Shown piece after piece: positions 40,702 to 52,283 of a stretch of 64,000 bases of DNA (its first letter is position 1; every line of letters begins with the position of its first letter). Made by a program: the position numbers and the translations under genes. Source of the stretch: Saccharothrix violaceirubra. Its GTDB lineage: Bacteria; Actinomycetota; Actinomycetes; Mycobacteriales; Pseudonocardiaceae. The notes beneath the pieces were generated by a model that worked only from the letters and a program-made list of their open reading frames with translations, did not search any database and was not told where the DNA came from. The DNA lies in NCBI RefSeq assembly GCF_014203755.1, contig NZ_JACHJS010000001.1, positions 6,324,001 through 6,388,000 of the forward strand. The letters are read 5' to 3'.

Positions 40702-41667
40702 TTACGCGTGGACCTCGGGCGGCGTCGGGCGCGGCGCCTCCTCGGTGCCGACCACCCGTGCGCCGTGCACCGGGCCCTGGGCGACGCGGACCGTGCGGCA
40801 CACGCCCGCGCCCGCGAGTTCGGCGGCCACGCGCACGGCCGCGTCGCCGTCCGTGCACAGGAACGCGCAGGTCGGCCCGGAGCCGGACACCATGCCGGCC
40901 AGCGCGCCCGCGTTGACGCCGGCCCGCAGCGTGCGGCGCAGGTTGGGCCGCAGCGAGACGGCCGCGGCCTGGAGGTCGTTGCCCAGCAGCAGCGCGAGCT
41001 GCCGGGGGTCGCCCGAGGCCAGCCCTTCGAGCACGGCCTCGGCCTCGCCGACGCGGGGCGGGTCGCCCTCGGCGCGCAGCCGGTCGAGTTCGCCGAACAC
41101 CTCGGGCGTGGACAGGCCGCCCTTGTCGAACGCCAGCACCCAGTGGAACTGGTGGCGGGCGAGCACGGGCACGATCCGGTCGCCGCGGTCGGTGCCCAGC
41201 GCCGTGCCGCCGTACAGGGCGAACGGCACGTCGGCGCCGATCGTCGCGGCCAGGCCGGCGAGTTCGTCCTTGGTGATCTCCAGCCGCCACAGCGCGGCCA
41301 GGCCGATCAGGGTGGCGGCGGCGTCGGCGCTGCCGCCCGCCATGCCGCCGGCGACCGGGATGCTCTTCTTGATCACGACCCGCACCTTGGGGTCGTCCGC
41401 GTCGCGCCCGGCGTGCTCGGCCAGCACGCGCACGGCCCGCCACGCCAGGTTCGAGGGACCGGTCGGGACCACGTCCGCGCCCTCGCCGCTCACCTCGACG
41501 CCCGGGTCGTCGGCGACGGCGACGGTGACCTCGTCGGTCAGCGACAGCGCCTGGAAGATCGTGACCAGGTCGTGGTAGCCGTCGTCGCGCTGATCGCCTA
41601 CGGCAAGGTGCAGGTTGACCTTGGCCGGGACGCGGACGGTGACCGGAGGGGGAACGACGGCGAGCAC
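40702..41667 (-). CDS. ispE: 4-diphosphocytidyl-2-C-methyl-D-erythritol kinase
   Basis: 321 residues. A GHMP kinase of the non-mevalonate isoprenoid route. Motifs: [24 protein letters not shown], the ATP-binding loop [26 protein letters not shown] and the C-terminal [13 protein letters not shown]. The frame is open to 41787, but GTG 41667 fits the usual length and lies 9 bases behind a GTAGG. Upstream of it, in the order found in many actinobacteria, would come ksgA; here metNIQ stands between them. Confidence 0.95.
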   Translation of the reverse strand: MLAVVPPPVTVRVPAKVNLHLAVGDQRDDGYHDLVTIFQALSLTDEVTVAVADDPGVEVSGEGADVVPTGPSNLAWRAVRVLAEHAGRDADDPKVRVVIKKSIPVAGGMAGGSADAAATLIGLAALWRLEITKDELAGLAATIGADVPFALYGGTALGTDRGDRIVPVLARHQFHWVLAFDKGGLSTPEVFGELDRLRAEGDPPRVGEAEAVLEGLASGDPRQLALLLGNDLQAAAVSLRPNLRRTLRAGVNAGALAGMVSGSGPTCAFLCTDGDAAVRVAAELAGAGVCRTVRVAQGPVHGARVVGTEEAPRPTPPEVHA

Positions 41668-41774
41668 ACCCTGAAGCCTACGGCGACCGGCGGTGTGCTC
41701 GCCTCCACCCGACCGTCCGATCCCCATGCGACCACCCCTGACTCCGCGACAATCGTTCAACAATCCGACAAGAA

Positions 41775-41807
41775 CCGGCCCGGCCACCGCGAGGGCGACC
41801 GGGCCGG
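41775..41807 (-). terminator. Terminator of the metNIQ operon
   Basis: CCGGCCCGG (41775-41783) pairs with CCGGGCCGG (41799-41807), a 9-bp perfect stem with a 15-base loop, 17 bases after the metQ stop. Confidence 0.55.
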
Positions 41808-41824
41808 GTCCGGGGAGTGCGAGG

Positions 41825-42637
41825 TCAGACGGGCAGCACGGACCCGTTGAACTCCTTGTTGATGTAGTCCTTCACCTGCTGGGACTGGAGCAGACCGAGC
41901 AGGTCCTTGATCCGCTTGTCGTCCTTCAGCTCGGGCCGGGTGACCAGACCGTTCGCGTTCGGGTTGCCCTCGGCCTTCTCCAGCACCAGGGCGTCGGCCG
42001 CGGGCTTGAGACCGGCGTCGATCGCGTAGTTGCCGTTGATCACCGACACGTCGGTGTCCTCGAGCGAGCGCGGGAGCTGCGCGGCTTCGAGCGTGACGAA
42101 CTGGAGGTTCTTCGGGTTCTCCGCGACGTCCTTGGTCGTCGCGGTCTTCTCCGTGCCCGCCTTGAGCTTGATCAGGCCGTTCGCCTGGAGCAGCCGCAGG
42201 CCGCGCGCCTCGTTGGCGGCGTCGTTGGCCAGGCCGACCTTCGCACCGGACGCCAGCTCGTCGAGCTTCTTGATCTTCTTCGAGTACAGGCCGAGCGGCT
42301 CCAGGTGGACCGGACCGATCCACTCCAGCTGCGAGCCGCTGTCGGTCTTGAAGGACTCCAGGTACGGCACGGTCTGGAAGTAGTTGGCGTCCAACGACTT
42401 GTCGACCAGCGCGGTGTTCGGCTGGACGTAGTCGCTGAACTCGACGATCTCGATCTTCAGACCCTTGTCCTTGGCCAGGTTGTCCGCCACATAACGCAGG
42501 ATCTGCGCATGGGGGACGGGGCTCACGCCGACCTTGAGGGCGGCCTCGGGGTTGCCGGCGGCGCCCTGGTCGGCACTCCCGCACGCCGTCACGCCGATCA
42601 GCAGCGCGGCGGTCAGGAGGGCAGCACGAATACGCAT
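41825..42637 (-). CDS. metQ: Methionine-binding lipoprotein MetQ (NlpA family)
   Basis: 270 residues. The signal peptide [19 protein letters not shown] carries a lipobox (GVTAC, Cys19). Family features: [43 protein letters not shown] and [10 protein letters not shown]. It captures methionine outside the cell for MetN-MetI. ATG 42637 has an AAGGA site a few bases upstream; the frame open to 42712 lacks one. Third gene of the metN-metI-metQ operon, 31 bases after metI. Confidence 0.94.
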   Translation of the reverse strand: MRIRAALLTAALLIGVTACGSADQGAAGNPEAALKVGVSPVPHAQILRYVADNLAKDKGLKIEIVEFSDYVQPNTALVDKSLDANYFQTVPYLESFKTDSGSQLEWIGPVHLEPLGLYSKKIKKLDELASGAKVGLANDAANEARGLRLLQANGLIKLKAGTEKTATTKDVAENPKNLQFVTLEAAQLPRSLEDTDVSVINGNYAIDAGLKPAADALVLEKAEGNPNANGLVTRPELKDDKRIKDLLGLLQSQQVKDYINKEFNGSVLPV

Positions 42638-42668
42638 TTCATTCCTTCGGGTACGGCGGTCGAAAAGG

Positions 42669-43352
42669 TCAGATCGAGGCGTGCCGGCGCCGGTCGACGG
42701 CGCGGGCGGCACGGTTGAAGCCGTATTGCATGATCGTGGCGAAAATAGCGAGGACGATCACCGTCGACCACAGGTAGCGGTCGTCGAAGCGCTGGTAGCC
42801 GTACCGGACGGCCAGGTCGCCCAGACCACCGCCGCCGACGACACCGGCCATCGCCGAATACCCCAGCAATGCGATCGCGGTCACGCCGATCGCATTGATC
42901 AAAGCGGGCAACGATTCACGCAACAGGACGCTGCGGACGATTCGCAACGTCGAGGCGCCGGTCGTCACCGCAGCCTCCACCACCGACACGTGCACTTCCG
43001 AGAGCACGTTCTGCACCAGCCTGCCGACGAACGGGATCGCGCCGATGGACAGCGGCACGATCGCCGCGCTGGCCCCGATCGTGTTGCCGAGCAACAGCCT
43101 CGTCAGCGACATCAGCAGGATGAGCAGGACCAGGAACGGCATCGAACGGCCGAGGTCCACGACGAACCCGAGCAGTCGGTGCACCACCGGCCGGGGCTTC
43201 AGCCCACCGGGAGCGGTGAGCTGAAGCCAGACGCCGACGGGGATGCCGAGCAAGGTCGCGATCAGGGTGGAGACGGCCACCATGTACAACGTGTCCCCTG
43301 TCGCGACAAGGAGATCGTCGAACACGGTGGACCAGGGGGTCGACTTCCTCAC
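42669..43352 (-). CDS. metI: Methionine ABC transporter permease MetI
   Basis: 227 residues with five predicted membrane helices, the normal MetI size. The coupling loop is VVEAAVTTGASTLRIVRSVLL and the sequence GYSAMAGVVGGGGLGDLAVRYGYQRF is highly typical of MetI. GTG 43352 overlaps the metN stop as GTGA; the longer frame is not used. Confidence 0.94.
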   Translation of the reverse strand: MRKSTPWSTVFDDLLVATGDTLYMVAVSTLIATLLGIPVGVWLQLTAPGGLKPRPVVHRLLGFVVDLGRSMPFLVLLILLMSLTRLLLGNTIGASAAIVPLSIGAIPFVGRLVQNVLSEVHVSVVEAAVTTGASTLRIVRSVLLRESLPALINAIGVTAIALLGYSAMAGVVGGGGLGDLAVRYGYQRFDDRYLWSTVIVLAIFATIMQYGFNRAARAVDRRRHASI

Positions 43353-44359
43353 GCAGCTACACCCTGCGGACCCTTCGCCGCACGACGCACCGCACCGCCG
43401 GCCTCGGAGATCCACTCGAGGGCCGAGTCCGCGCGCTCACCGGACAGGCCGACGCGGAACCGCGCGACCGGGGTCTCGCCGAGCCGGGTCAGGCCGCCGC
43501 CGAGCAGGTTCAGGTCGACCCCGAACCGGCTGGTGGCCTCGGGCAGCAGCGCGCCGACGGCCGCGAAGCCGACCAGCACGACGTCCGCCACGCGGTCGTA
43601 GCGACCCTCGGACGCGGGGTTCTGGTCCACGGCGGGCAGCAGCGACGAAGCCGTGCGGCTGTCGGCGTCGGACACCAGGTCCAGCACCTTGCCGTGCTCG
43701 ACCACGCGGCCGTTCTCCAGCACCGCGACGTCGTCGCAGATCTTCCGCACGACGCCCATGTCGTGGGTCACGACGAGGACGGTCACACCGAGTTCGGCCC
43801 GCGCGCGGTCCAGGACCGTGAGCACCGAGCCGGTCGTGTCGGGGTCGAGCGCGGACGTCGGCTCGTCGGCCAGCAGCACCGACGGGGACGCGGCGAGCGC
43901 ACGCGCCACCGCGATCCGCTGGCGCTGGCCGCCGGAGAGCTGGTCCGGGTAGGACGCCGCCTTGTCGGTCAGGCCGACGAGGTCGAGCAGCTCGGCGACG
44001 CGGGTGCGCCGCTGCGGGCCGGGCACGCCGGCGGACTCCAGCGGCAGCGCGATGTTGCCCGCGGCGGTCCGCTGACGCAGCAGCGAATCCCCTTGCGGCA
44101 CAACGCCGATCTGCCGGCGGGCGGCACGCAGCGCGGTGCCGCCGAGCGAGACGAGGTCGGTTCCGTCGACGCGGATCGCACCACTGTCCGGACGCTCCAG
44201 CAGCGCGACGCACCGGGCCAAAGTGGACTTGCCGGCACCGCTGGGGCCGACGACGCCGAGGACCGTGCCGGCCTCCACTTCGAGGTTCACGCCGTCCAGG
44301 GCGCGAACCTGCCCGGCACCGCCGGGAAAGGACTTGGTGAGGTTCTCAACAGTGATCAC
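43349..44359 (-). CDS. metN: Methionine ABC transporter ATPase MetN
   Basis: 336 residues. Walker A GPSGAGKST, signature [15 protein letters not shown], Walker B VLLADEPTSALD, H-loop VTHDMGVV. A C-terminal NIL domain (about 255-330) that senses methionine for feedback inhibition follows the ATPase. GTG 44359 gives MITVENLTKSF and has GGAG 7 bases upstream. The gene is preceded by a 380-base leader that contains a SAM riboswitch, so the operon should be off when S-adenosylmethionine is plentiful. Confidence 0.94.
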   Translation of the reverse strand: MITVENLTKSFPGGAGQVRALDGVNLEVEAGTVLGVVGPSGAGKSTLARCVALLERPDSGAIRVDGTDLVSLGGTALRAARRQIGVVPQGDSLLRQRTAAGNIALPLESAGVPGPQRRTRVAELLDLVGLTDKAASYPDQLSGGQRQRIAVARALAASPSVLLADEPTSALDPDTTGSVLTVLDRARAELGVTVLVVTHDMGVVRKICDDVAVLENGRVVEHGKVLDLVSDADSRTASSLLPAVDQNPASEGRYDRVADVVLVGFAAVGALLPEATSRFGVDLNLLGGGLTRLGETPVARFRVGLSGERADSALEWISEAGGAVRRAAKGPQGVAA

Positions 44360-44563
44360 GATTTCACTCCACGACTGCACGCGGCAGCGCACGCTCATGG
44401 CGTGGGCGACCGGAAACTCAGCTCAGACGGGTGTCCTGCGAAAGGACGCGAAGAGGCGGGGGAAGCGTCTACGCAGTGAAGTTGCGACAGCCCGTGACGG
44501 TGCGGCGGCCGTGGTCGACAACCCGCCGTCTGGTCAGCATTCGAGTCCTGGGCACGTGATCCT

Positions 44564-44650
44564 CCATCGGTCCTGGCTGAAGCACCTGCCCCGGTGGCGG
44601 GGTGGTTGCTGCGGCGTCGTGGAGCCAGGTCTCTCGGCCGCTCGGGATGG
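44564..44650 (-). promoter_or_regulatory. SAM-I (S-box) riboswitch of metNIQ
   Basis: On the minus strand the leader reads CCATC...GAGCGGCCGAGAGACCTG, then GGCTCCACGACGCCGCAGCAACC-type core, a GGGG-containing hairpin, and GGTGCTTCAGCCAGGACCGATGG. The closing helix P1 pairs CCATC (44646-44650) with GATGG (44564-44568). GAGAG.CCTGGC, the GCAACC and the GGTGCT segments are the hallmarks of the S-box. It lies 205 bases before metN. Confidence 0.88.
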
Positions 44651-44657
44651 CAGCACG

Positions 44658-44687
44658 AGTACACCCGACGCACCAGGAAAAACGCAA
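44658..44687 (-). promoter_or_regulatory. Possible metN promoter
   Basis: On the minus strand TTGCGT (44687-44682) and TGTACT (44663-44658) are spaced by 18 bases. Transcription would start just before the riboswitch, leaving its P1 helix complete. Confidence 0.4.
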
Positions 44688-44739
44688 GCCCGGTTTGGGA
44701 TCGTTCGTCAAATCACACGTACGGCCGAAAGATCACCGG

Positions 44740-45621
44740 CTAACGCAGTGCCGAAGCCTCGGCTATCCGGACGAACTCACTGACGGCCAATTGCTCGCCG
44801 CGCACTCCGGGATCAACACCCGCAACCGTGAGCAACCGCTCGGCCTCGGCCGCCGACCCCGCCCACCCCGCGAGAGCACCGCGCAGGGTCTTGCGCCGCT
44901 GGGCGAAAGCCGCATCGATCAAGGTGAAGAGGGCTCGCCTGTCCACAGTGGACGGAAGGGTGTCGCGGACCGTGAACGCGACCAGCGCGGAGTCGACGTT
45001 GGGTACCGGCCAGAACACCGATCGTGACACCGGACCCGCGCGCCGGGCATCCGCGTACCAGGCGAGCTTCACGCTCGGCACCCCGTAGACCCGGCTGCCG
45101 GGGCCCGCCGCCATGCGGTCCGCGACCTCGGCCTGGACCATGACGAGACCGGATCGCAACGAAGGCAGCTCGGCCAGCAGGTGCAGGACGACCGGGACGG
45201 CCACGTTGTAGGGCAGGTTCGCGACCAGCGCCGTGGGCTGGACAGGCAGATCGGCGGCGGTGACCTTCATCGCGTCGGCAGGCACGACGTGCAGGCGCCG
45301 GGCAAGGTCGGGCGCACGGTCGGCCGCGGTCTCCGGCAGCTTGGCGGCAAGGACGGGGTCGATCTCCACCGCCACGACGGACCGACAGGCCGGCAACAGC
45401 GCCAGCGTCAACGACCCCAGACCGGGTCCCACTTCGAGCACGACGTCGTCGGGCGACAACTCGGCGGCGGCCACGATCTTGCGCACGGTGTTGGGGTCGT
45501 GCACGAAGTTCTGGCCCAGCTTCTTGGTCGGCCGGATGTCCAGTTCGGCCGCCAACCGCCGAACGTCGGCAGGCCCCAGGAGCGAACTCCCAGGGCCTGC
45601 CGACGACGAAGTCTCAGTCAC
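44740..45621 (-). CDS. ksgA: 16S rRNA dimethyladenosine transferase KsgA
   Basis: 293 residues. It dimethylates two adenines near the 3' end of 16S rRNA. Motifs: [18 protein letters not shown], the SAM-binding [25 protein letters not shown] and the catalytic [11 protein letters not shown]. The C-terminal helical domain includes [13 protein letters not shown] Ser-rich N-terminal stretch of about 15 residues is extra. It follows rpfB in the conserved metG-tatD-rpfB-ksgA-ispE order. Confidence 0.96.
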   Translation of the reverse strand: MTETSSSAGPGSSLLGPADVRRLAAELDIRPTKKLGQNFVHDPNTVRKIVAAAELSPDDVVLEVGPGLGSLTLALLPACRSVVAVEIDPVLAAKLPETAADRAPDLARRLHVVPADAMKVTAADLPVQPTALVANLPYNVAVPVVLHLLAELPSLRSGLVMVQAEVADRMAAGPGSRVYGVPSVKLAWYADARRAGPVSRSVFWPVPNVDSALVAFTVRDTLPSTVDRRALFTLIDAAFAQRRKTLRGALAGWAGSAAEAERLLTVAGVDPGVRGEQLAVSEFVRIAEASALR

Positions 45622-45782
45622 GCTGAACAGTGTCCCTCACCCGCCAACCCGCTTCACCGCGAGCCCGTGTCCGGGACAACCACCACGGCGTGGCCACGCC
45701 GGCCACACCTACACCCGCTGCCCCACCGACTCCGGTCCGGCCAACCACCACGGCGTAGCCGCGTTGGTGTCTGGACTGAGCC

Positions 45783-45813
45783 AATCCGATCCCCGCGCAG
45801 CGGCGATCGGATT
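45783..45813 (-). terminator. Hairpin in the rpfB-ksgA gap
   Basis: AATCCGATC (45783-45791) pairs with GATCGGATT (45805-45813); the 13-base loop could pair further. It lies 85 bases behind rpfB. The 277-base gap shows no gene; two copies of CAACCACCACGGCGT (near 45680 and 45745) are a minor direct repeat. Confidence 0.4.
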
Positions 45814-45898
45814 CGCGAGGGAAGACGCCGACTCAGGCGGCCACGCCCGCCGCGACGAAGGAGCGGCAATCAAACACAGTCGCGGCAATTCAACACAG

Positions 45899-47585
<1,687 letters not shown>

Positions 47586-48422
47586 CTACGACTCCGCAAC
47601 GTCACCGAGTCGGAACACCCGTTCGGCGTTTCGGGTGACAGTGGCTGCCAACTCCCCGAGGTCCACTTCACGCAAAGTGGCAAGGTCGCGCAGTGTGTAG
47701 TTGGCCGCGTAGGGCTCGTTCGGGCGCCCGCGAAACGGGTGAGGCGTCAGGAACGGGGCATCGGTCTCCACGAGCACGTGGTCGGCGGGCGTCCGCTTGG
47801 CGGCCTCGCGCAACGCGTGGGCGTTGCGGAAGGTCACCGTGCCCGCGAACGACAGCACGAAGCCCCGCTCGACGCACGCCCGCGCGAACGCGAGGTCGCC
47901 GGAGAAGCAGTGGAACACCACAGTGGACGGCGCACCCTCCTCGTCGAGGATCTTGAGGATGTCGTCGTGCGCCTCGCGGTCGTGGATCATCAACGGCTTG
48001 TCCACGAGCTTGGAAAGCCCGATGTGCCAACGGAAAGCCGCGTGCTGGTCCGCTGTGGACGAGTAGTCCCAGTAGTAGTCCAGCCCGGTCTCGCCGATGG
48101 CCACGACCCGGGGCCGCCGCGCCAACGCGGTCAGCTCGGCGCGCTCGGCGTCCCCGAAGGACGACGTCCGGGTGGGGTGCAGCGCGACGGCGGCGAACAC
48201 CCGGTCGTCCCAGGTGGCGGCCTCCGCGGCCCACCTGGCGGACGCCAGGTCGTCGGCCACCGTGACCACGCGGTCCACGCCCGCCGCCGCGGCGCGGTCG
48301 AGAAGTGCGCGGACGTCGTCGGCGTTCTTCGCACCGCACGCGTCGAGGTGGGTGTGCGAATCGACCGCCGGCACCGGAAGGGCTTCCGGCACCGGCGGTC
48401 GCTCGCCGTGGCGCTTGGTCAC
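47586..48422 (-). CDS. tatD: TatD family metal-dependent hydrolase
   Basis: 278 residues. Metal ligands of the TIM-barrel family are intact: DSHTHLD, the Glu in [31 protein letters not shown] and [10 protein letters not shown]. TatD enzymes act as 3'-5' DNA exonucleases and in DNA repair. GTG 48422 overlaps the metG stop as GTGA; the very long frame upstream is a shadow of metG. Order metG-tatD-rpfB-ksgA is conserved in actinobacteria. Confidence 0.95.
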   Translation of the reverse strand: MTKRHGERPPVPEALPVPAVDSHTHLDACGAKNADDVRALLDRAAAAGVDRVVTVADDLASARWAAEAATWDDRVFAAVALHPTRTSSFGDAERAELTALARRPRVVAIGETGLDYYWDYSSTADQHAAFRWHIGLSKLVDKPLMIHDREAHDDILKILDEEGAPSTVVFHCFSGDLAFARACVERGFVLSFAGTVTFRNAHALREAAKRTPADHVLVETDAPFLTPHPFRGRPNEPYAANYTLRDLATLREVDLGELAATVTRNAERVFRLGDVAES

Positions 48423-50209
48423 TTGGCGATGGGCGCCCAGGCAGGGCCCGTCTCGCCCAGCTCCGGGTCGAGCTTGGCGAACAGCGGGCTCGGCTTGTCC
48501 AGCGGACGGCCGACCTCGATCGGCGTCGACCCCCACTTGGCCTGTTCGACCGTGTAGTCGCCGGTGATCACCGGGTACTCGCGCCCGGCTTCGTCGAGGT
48601 CCTCGACCTCGCGGATCTCCGGCTGCGCCGCCCACACGCCCGTGCCGCCGAGCAGCTCGTGCACCTTCTGCGCGGCGTGCGGCATGACCGGCGTGAGCAG
48701 CGTGTTCGCGTCCTGCACGACCTGGAGCGCGGTGTGCAGCACGGTGTCGCGCCGGTCCGGGTCGTCCTTCATCTTCCACGGTTCCTGGTCGGACAGGTAC
48801 CGGTTCGCCGCGCCGACGACGCGCATCGCCTCGCCGACCGCGGCCTTGAACCGGGACCGGCGCAGGTGCCCGCCGACGACGTCGAACGCACCGCGCGCCA
48901 ACGCCTTCAGCTCTTCGTCGGCGGCGGTGGGCGTGCCGGGCTTCGGCACGGCGCCGTTGTTCTTGTGCGCCAACGACACCGAGCGGTTGACCAGGTTGCC
49001 CCACTCGTTGGCCAGCTCGAAGTTGGTGCGCCGGACGAACTCGTCCCAGGTGAAGTCGGTGTCCTGGTTCTCGGGGCCGGCGACCGCGATGAAGTAGCGC
49101 AACGCGTCCGGGCCGAACTCGCGCAGGAAGTCGTTGACGTAGATGACCTGGCCGCGCGAGGTGGAGAACTTCGAGCCGCTCATGGTGAGGAACTCGCTGG
49201 ACACGACCTCGGTGGGCACGTCGAGCGTGCCGAACCGGCCCGGCGTGCCGCCCTTGTCGCCCTGACCGTTCTGGCCGTAGAGGATCGACGGCCAGATCAG
49301 CGAGTGGAAGACGATGTTGTCCTTGCCCATGAAGTAGTAGCTCTGGGCGTCCTTGCCCCAGAACTCCTGCCACGCGTCCGGGTTCCCGGAGCGGCGGGCC
49401 CACTCGACGCTGGCCGACAGGTAGCCGATGACCGCGTCGAACCACACGTAGAACCGCTTCAACGGCTGGTCGCGCCACCCGTCGAGCGGGATCGGCACAC
49501 CCCAGTCCAGGTCGCGCGTGATGGCGCGCGGGCGCAGGTCGCCGAGCAGGTTCGACGAGAACTTGATGACGTTGGGCCGCCAGTCGACCCGGCTGCCCAG
49601 GTACTCGCCCATGACCTGCGTGAACGCGGGCAGGTCGAGGAACAGGTGCTCGGTCTCGACGAACTTCGGCGTCTCCCCGTTGATCTTCGACCGGGGGTTG
49701 CGCAACTCGGCCGGGTCGAGCTGGTTGCCGCAGTTGTCGCACTGGTCGCCGCGCGCGCCGTCGTACCCGCAGATCGGGCACGTGCCCTCGATGTAGCGGT
49801 CGGGCAGCGTACGGCCGGTCGACGGGCTGATGGCGCCCGTGGTCGTCTTCGGCAGGATGTAGCCGTTGCGCCACAGGGCCGTGAAGACGTCCTGGGTGAC
49901 CTGGTAGTGGTTGCCGGTCGTGGTCCGGGTGAACAGGTCGTAGGTGACGCCGAGGCCGCGCATGTCCTCGGCGATGACGCGGTGGTACTTGTCGACGAGC
50001 TGACGCGGCGTGACGCCTTCCTTGTCGGCCTGCACCGACGTGGGCGTGCCGTGCTCGTCGGAACCGCTGACCATGAGCACCCGGTGGCCGGACATTCGCA
50101 GGTAGCGCGAGAAGAGGTCGGACGGGACACCGATACCGGAGACGTGGCCGATGTGGCGGGGGCCGTTGGCGTAGGGCCACGCCACCGCGGTCAACACGGG
50201 GGCACTCAT
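48419..50209 (-). CDS. metG: Methionyl-tRNA synthetase
   Basis: 596 residues. Class I enzyme with the HIGH motif (PRHIGHVSG) and a KMSKS variant KFSTSR in [15 protein letters not shown] zinc knuckle [18 protein letters not shown] is complete. [11 protein letters not shown] and [14 protein letters not shown] are typical of MetRS. There is no C-terminal tRNA-binding (EMAP-like) domain, as usual in actinobacteria. It begins 63 bases after the small gene at 50273-50608. Confidence 0.97.
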   Translation of the reverse strand: MSAPVLTAVAWPYANGPRHIGHVSGIGVPSDLFSRYLRMSGHRVLMVSGSDEHGTPTSVQADKEGVTPRQLVDKYHRVIAEDMRGLGVTYDLFTRTTTGNHYQVTQDVFTALWRNGYILPKTTTGAISPSTGRTLPDRYIEGTCPICGYDGARGDQCDNCGNQLDPAELRNPRSKINGETPKFVETEHLFLDLPAFTQVMGEYLGSRVDWRPNVIKFSSNLLGDLRPRAITRDLDWGVPIPLDGWRDQPLKRFYVWFDAVIGYLSASVEWARRSGNPDAWQEFWGKDAQSYYFMGKDNIVFHSLIWPSILYGQNGQGDKGGTPGRFGTLDVPTEVVSSEFLTMSGSKFSTSRGQVIYVNDFLREFGPDALRYFIAVAGPENQDTDFTWDEFVRRTNFELANEWGNLVNRSVSLAHKNNGAVPKPGTPTAADEELKALARGAFDVVGGHLRRSRFKAAVGEAMRVVGAANRYLSDQEPWKMKDDPDRRDTVLHTALQVVQDANTLLTPVMPHAAQKVHELLGGTGVWAAQPEIREVEDLDEAGREYPVITGDYTVEQAKWGSTPIEVGRPLDKPSPLFAKLDPELGETGPAWAPIAK

Positions 50210-50272
50210 GGGGCAAGCCTACGGAGCATGTCGCGTCCTTTCCCGACCGGACCCACCTCGGTGGGGTGAACG

Positions 50273-50608
50273 TCAGGCCCGCGCCCACTCCCCCGGCTCA
50301 CCGGTGCGCTTGACCTGGTCGTAGAGCGTCACGAGGTGGATGAATTCCTCGTGGGTGAGCGTGGCCTCGGGGAAGTCGTAGAGGTTCTCCAGGAAGACGT
50401 CGGCCCGACGCACGGTCACCTGCGTGTAGTTGCCACCCCACCACGCGGCGTCTTCGTCGTCCGGGACCCGCTCCGGCGCGCGGGCGGCTTCGACGGCTTC
50501 GCGGAGGAAGGAGAGCGGGGTGTCCTCGAACACCTCCTCGATCACCTCGGCCTCGTCGTCGGTACGCACGACAACCCGGTTCGCCTCCCGGACCATCTCG
50601 ACCTTCAC
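50273..50608 (-). CDS. Small acidic protein, probable immunity partner
   Basis: 111 residues, strongly acidic and cytosolic. No family is recognised. The fold pattern is two strands (VEMVREANRVVVRTDDEAE), a helix (PLSFLREAVEAARA), a strand segment WWGGNYTQVTVRRADVFL and a C-terminal helix LTHEEFIHLVTLYDQVKR. GTG 50608 overlaps the stop of the EndoU-like gene as GTGA, so the two products are made together. Acidic charge, size and coupling directly behind a nuclease toxin point to an immunity protein; this is inference from context. Confidence 0.7.
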   Translation of the reverse strand: MKVEMVREANRVVVRTDDEAEVIEEVFEDTPLSFLREAVEAARAPERVPDDEDAAWWGGNYTQVTVRRADVFLENLYDFPEATLTHEEFIHLVTLYDQVKRTGEPGEWARA

Positions 50609-51375
50609 CGGTCGTCACCCTCTCTCCAGTCGTGGACCGGCCATGCCGTCGTCACGTCGTCGATCCCGGCAGTGTTCGCGTCCAGACCCGACATGACGTA
50701 CCCGCGGATGAGAACACCCCGGTAGTGCCCCTCCCACCGCGCCGTCACCTCGTGCCCCGGTCGTGGCACGCTCGGCCGCCGGTTGGCGAAGGCGGTCCGC
50801 ACCGCGTGCGCGATCTCGACCTTGGTCCACGTCGCGGGGAACAGGGAGGTCCGGGCCTTGCTCACGAACCGGCCGCCGGTGACGGGCTTGTCCACGTCGG
50901 CCGCGTAGACACCGCGCCGGTCCTCGGGCAGGACGGCCGAGAGCACGGTACCGGTCGTCGGGTCGTGGCGGTGGTAGCCGCTGAGCCGGCCGCCCCGCAC
51001 ATGGCCGACGAACAGGTGCTCGTCCAGTCCGGGGTGCAGGGGGTGGGTGGGCAGGGTCCACGCCGGAGGTCGGGTCGGGACGTCGTAGACGGGCGCGCCG
51101 CCACGGTCGAAGCCGATCAGACCGGAGATCGTCGCGGCCACCGCGTCCTCGGCAGCCGACAAGGTCGCCAGGAGCGCCACGGCCTCGTCCTCGGACCTGC
51201 GGAACAGACCCACGGTCTCCCACACGTCGTCACGCGAGCTGCCCGCGAAGACCCCGGCGAGCGTGCAGGCGACCTCCCCGGACGAGTCCGCGACCCCGAC
51301 CAGCAGCGCCCGGACCGCCCGGCCGAGGTCGATCACCCGCCGACACCGGTCGACCACGTCCCGCAACAGGGCCAC
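50605..51375 (-). CDS. Probable EndoU-type nuclease toxin
   Basis: 256 residues. The first 90 form a helical domain without signal peptide (DVVDRCRRVIDLGRAVRALL, EDEAVALLATLSAAEDAVAA), like the short leader domains of actinobacterial polymorphic toxins. Residues 105-200 match the bacterial EndoU fold: H120/H125 (DEHLFVGHVRGGR), H135/H137 (SGYHRHDP), K173 (FVSKARTSLFP) and W183 with TKVEIAHAVRTAF. Two His 15 apart and a Lys 38-50 later fit the EndoU catalytic triad, which cuts RNA, often tRNA. A tail region of 55 residues follows. It is coupled to a small acidic gene and lies between rsmI and metG. Confidence 0.68.
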   Translation of the reverse strand: MALLRDVVDRCRRVIDLGRAVRALLVGVADSSGEVACTLAGVFAGSSRDDVWETVGLFRRSEDEAVALLATLSAAEDAVAATISGLIGFDRGGAPVYDVPTRPPAWTLPTHPLHPGLDEHLFVGHVRGGRLSGYHRHDPTTGTVLSAVLPEDRRGVYAADVDKPVTGGRFVSKARTSLFPATWTKVEIAHAVRTAFANRRPSVPRPGHEVTARWEGHYRGVLIRGYVMSGLDANTAGIDDVTTAWPVHDWREGDDR

Positions 51376-51429
51376 ACCTGACCATGGCAGGTCCGCAGTG
51401 GAATCGCGGCCGGATTCACCGTGCCGGGG

Positions 51430-52275
51430 CTACGACCCCACCACCGCGTCGTAAAGCGCCTTCTTGCCCACGCCGGACCGTTCGGCGACCTCGGCGGCGG
51501 CCACCTTCAGGCGTTCGCCCTCGGCGACGCGGCGCTTCACCTCGGCGACCAGGTCCTCCAACGCCGGTGCGGGTTCGGGGTCCGCGCCGGCCAGGACGAC
51601 GGTGATCTCGCCGCGCGCGCCGGCCTCCGCCCACGCCGCCAGTTCGGCCAGCGTGCCCCGGCGGACCTCCTCGTACGTCTTGGTCAACTCGCGGCACACG
51701 GCGGCACGCCGGTCGCCGCCCAGCACCGTCACGGCGTCGGCCAACGTCGCCGCCAACCGGTGCGGGGACTCGAAGAACACGGTGGTGCGGGGTTCGCGCA
51801 CCAAAGCCGCGAACCAGCGTTGGCGCTCGCCGCCCTTGCGCGGTGGGAAACCCTCGAAGCAGAAGCGGTCCGACGGCAGGCCCGAGACGGCCAGCGCGGT
51901 GGTCACGGCGGAAGGTCCGGGCGCGCACGTGACCGGGATGCCCTCGTCCGCGCACGCCGCCGCCAGCCGGTAGCCGGGGTCGGAGACGCTGGGCATCCCG
52001 GCGTCCGTCACGAGCACGACGGTCGAGCCCGTGCGCATCGCCTCCAGCAGTCCGGGCAGTCGGGACAGCTCGACCTGGTCGTAGAAGCTCACCACGCGGC
52101 CGGCAATGGTCACTTCGAGTGCCGAAGCGAGAGCGCGCAGTCGTCGCGTGTCCTCGGCCGCGACCACATCCGCCGAGGTCAGAAGGTCTATCAGGCGGCG
52201 GGAAGCATCGCGGATGTCGCCAAGTGGCGTAGCGGCCAGAACCAAACGGCCAGATACGGGACTCACACCACTCAC
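51430..52275 (-). CDS. rsmI: 16S rRNA (cytidine-2'-O)-methyltransferase RsmI
   Basis: 281 residues. It methylates C1402 of 16S rRNA. Tetrapyrrole-methylase fold motifs: GRLVLAATPLGDIRDASRR, VAAEDTRRL, VLVTDAGMPSVSDPGYRL, APGPSAVTTALAVSGLP and FEGFPPRKGGER, with a C-terminal helical domain ending GVGKKALYDAVV. Two in-frame GTG codons (52275 and 52266) are possible starts; the first has GGGGA 7 bases upstream. It diverges from the mannosyltransferase gene with only 16 bases between. Confidence 0.95.
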   Translation of the reverse strand: MSGVSPVSGRLVLAATPLGDIRDASRRLIDLLTSADVVAAEDTRRLRALASALEVTIAGRVVSFYDQVELSRLPGLLEAMRTGSTVVLVTDAGMPSVSDPGYRLAAACADEGIPVTCAPGPSAVTTALAVSGLPSDRFCFEGFPPRKGGERQRWFAALVREPRTTVFFESPHRLAATLADAVTVLGGDRRAAVCRELTKTYEEVRRGTLAELAAWAEAGARGEITVVLAGADPEPAPALEDLVAEVKRRVAEGERLKVAAAEVAERSGVGKKALYDAVVGS

Positions 52276-52277
52276 CT

Positions 52278-52283
52278 TACGAT
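52278..52283 (+). promoter_or_regulatory. -10 box of leaderless pmt transcript
   Basis: TACGAT is followed after 8 bases by GTG 52292. There is no ribosome-binding site, so transcription should begin at or beside the start codon. The box lies immediately beside the rsmI start codon. Confidence 0.5.
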
